Source of the DNA: Gemmatimonadaceae bacterium
GTDB taxonomy: Bacteria; Gemmatimonadota; Gemmatimonadetes; Gemmatimonadales; Gemmatimonadaceae
Assembly: GCA_020852815.1 (NCBI GenBank)
Contig: JADZAN010000015.1
Location: 134,840-198,839, forward strand
Length of the DNA stretch: 64,000 nucleotides
Reading direction: 5' to 3'
The notes beneath the pieces were generated by a model. That model did not search any database and had not been told where the DNA came from. It saw nothing but the letters and a program-made list of their open reading frames with translations. Shown here in pieces: positions 63,662 through 64,000 of the stretch. The translations under genes were made by a program, and so were the position numbers. Position 1 is the first letter of the stretch, and the number at the start of each line of letters is the position of its first letter.

Positions 63662-64000
63662 GGGAGCGTGGATGATGAGGTGTTTGGTCGAGCCAGTGAA
63701 AGGACGTACAGCGCCAGCGAGCGGCGCTGCGTCTCGGAGAGGTGTGGATAGCGCGGCATGGAGCCGCCGTTGGGAATACCGGTGCCAATGGTCTGGGCGA
63801 TGGCGCGTTCGTCGAGCCCGGTGCGGAAGGCCGCCGCGGCGCGGAAGTCACGCGGCGGTGGGTTGAGCGTCACCGCCACAGGTCCATCACCGTGGCCGTT
63901 GAGGCCGTGGCACGAAATGCACCCGTTGGCCGCGTAGAGATCACGCCCCGCCTGCACTGTCGCTTTGGGATTGCGCGCGCGGTTCGGCACGCCCGGAGCT
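63658..64000 (-). CDS. Cytochrome c, N-terminus outside the window
   Basis: The frame is open to the window edge. A GTG at 63990 exists but the signal peptide is presumably beyond it. Heme site Cys-Ile-Ser-Cys-His (NGCISCHGLNGHG) and an axial Met in GGSMPRYP define a class I cytochrome c. The end is YVLSLARPNTSSSTLP. First visible gene of the copper operon; probably an electron carrier to, or subunit of, an oxidase. Confidence 0.85.
   Translation of the reverse strand, partial: APGVPNRARNPKATVQAGRDLYAANGCISCHGLNGHGDGPVAVTLNPPPRDFRAAAAFRTGLDERAIAQTIGTGIPNGGSMPRYPHLSETQRRSLALYVLSLARPNTSSSTLP

Noticed and set aside
62565-63851. 428-codon frame containing SCO1
   Set aside because: Only the part from ATG 63185 has signal, lipobox and fold; the rest is antisense-type sequence over PCuAC.

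Overview
The window is about two-thirds G+C, densely coded and has no rRNA or tRNA gene that I can see. Four things suggest a free-living, aerobic Gemmatimonadota-like bacterium: many Sec, TAT and lipoprotein exported hydrolases, ADOP-type permeases, PD40-amidohydrolases, and cbb3-type oxidase with copper chaperones. The phylum is inferred from gene style; no marker gene is present.

Layout. 2-865 is the tail of an M20 peptidase, followed by an 18-bp tandem array and a hairpin repeat. 1.7-25.9 kb is mainly a plant-polysaccharide (L-arabinose) locus. It holds two DUF1680/GH127-type enzymes, a TAT-exported TIM-barrel protein, AraD, a GH43-like lipoprotein, AraB, an FucI-type L-arabinose/L-fucose isomerase, a ribose-type ABC importer (permease, binding protein, double ATPase) and an esterase. 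Accessory cargo interrupts it: a PIN toxin-antitoxin pair and a decayed zincin lipoprotein at 8.3-10.3 kb. At 17.2-22.1 kb a mosaic of lipoproteins and a second toxin-antitoxin-like pair is separated by duplicated 3' ends of the ABC ATPase and of the GH127 gene.

25.9-39.6 kb is one long minus-strand run. From its 5' end it encodes a cbb3-type oxidase (CcoN, fused di-heme CcoO/P), an Ig/TM protein, a SufR-like regulator, Mrp ATPase, a MIP18-type Fe-S factor, DUF2249 proteins, a BNR propeller and a MoaD-like protein. A D-aminoacylase-like lipoprotein, a GMC oxidoreductase pair, SelO and an NTF2-like protein follow. A perfect 11-bp inverted repeat lies upstream of ccoN.

41.4-47.7 kb is a tightly overlapping minus-strand operon. 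It starts with a polyprenyl synthase, passes through several signal-less Ig-like and helical proteins, a CrtC/AttH-like protein and a small possibly SCP2-like protein, and ends in a broken gene. I recognise no described system with this composition, so it is the best candidate for something new. 48.6-62.6 kb holds exported peptidases, beta-lactamase-fold hydrolases and a PD40-amidohydrolase. The window ends with SCO1, PCuAC and a partial cytochrome c, a copper-delivery operon for a terminal oxidase.

Two patterns run through the whole window. One is a dispersed repeat built on a GAAA-capped hairpin. The other is an over-represented octamer, CGTTAGGC/GCCTAACG, which often supplies a stop codon and sits at the mosaic junctions.
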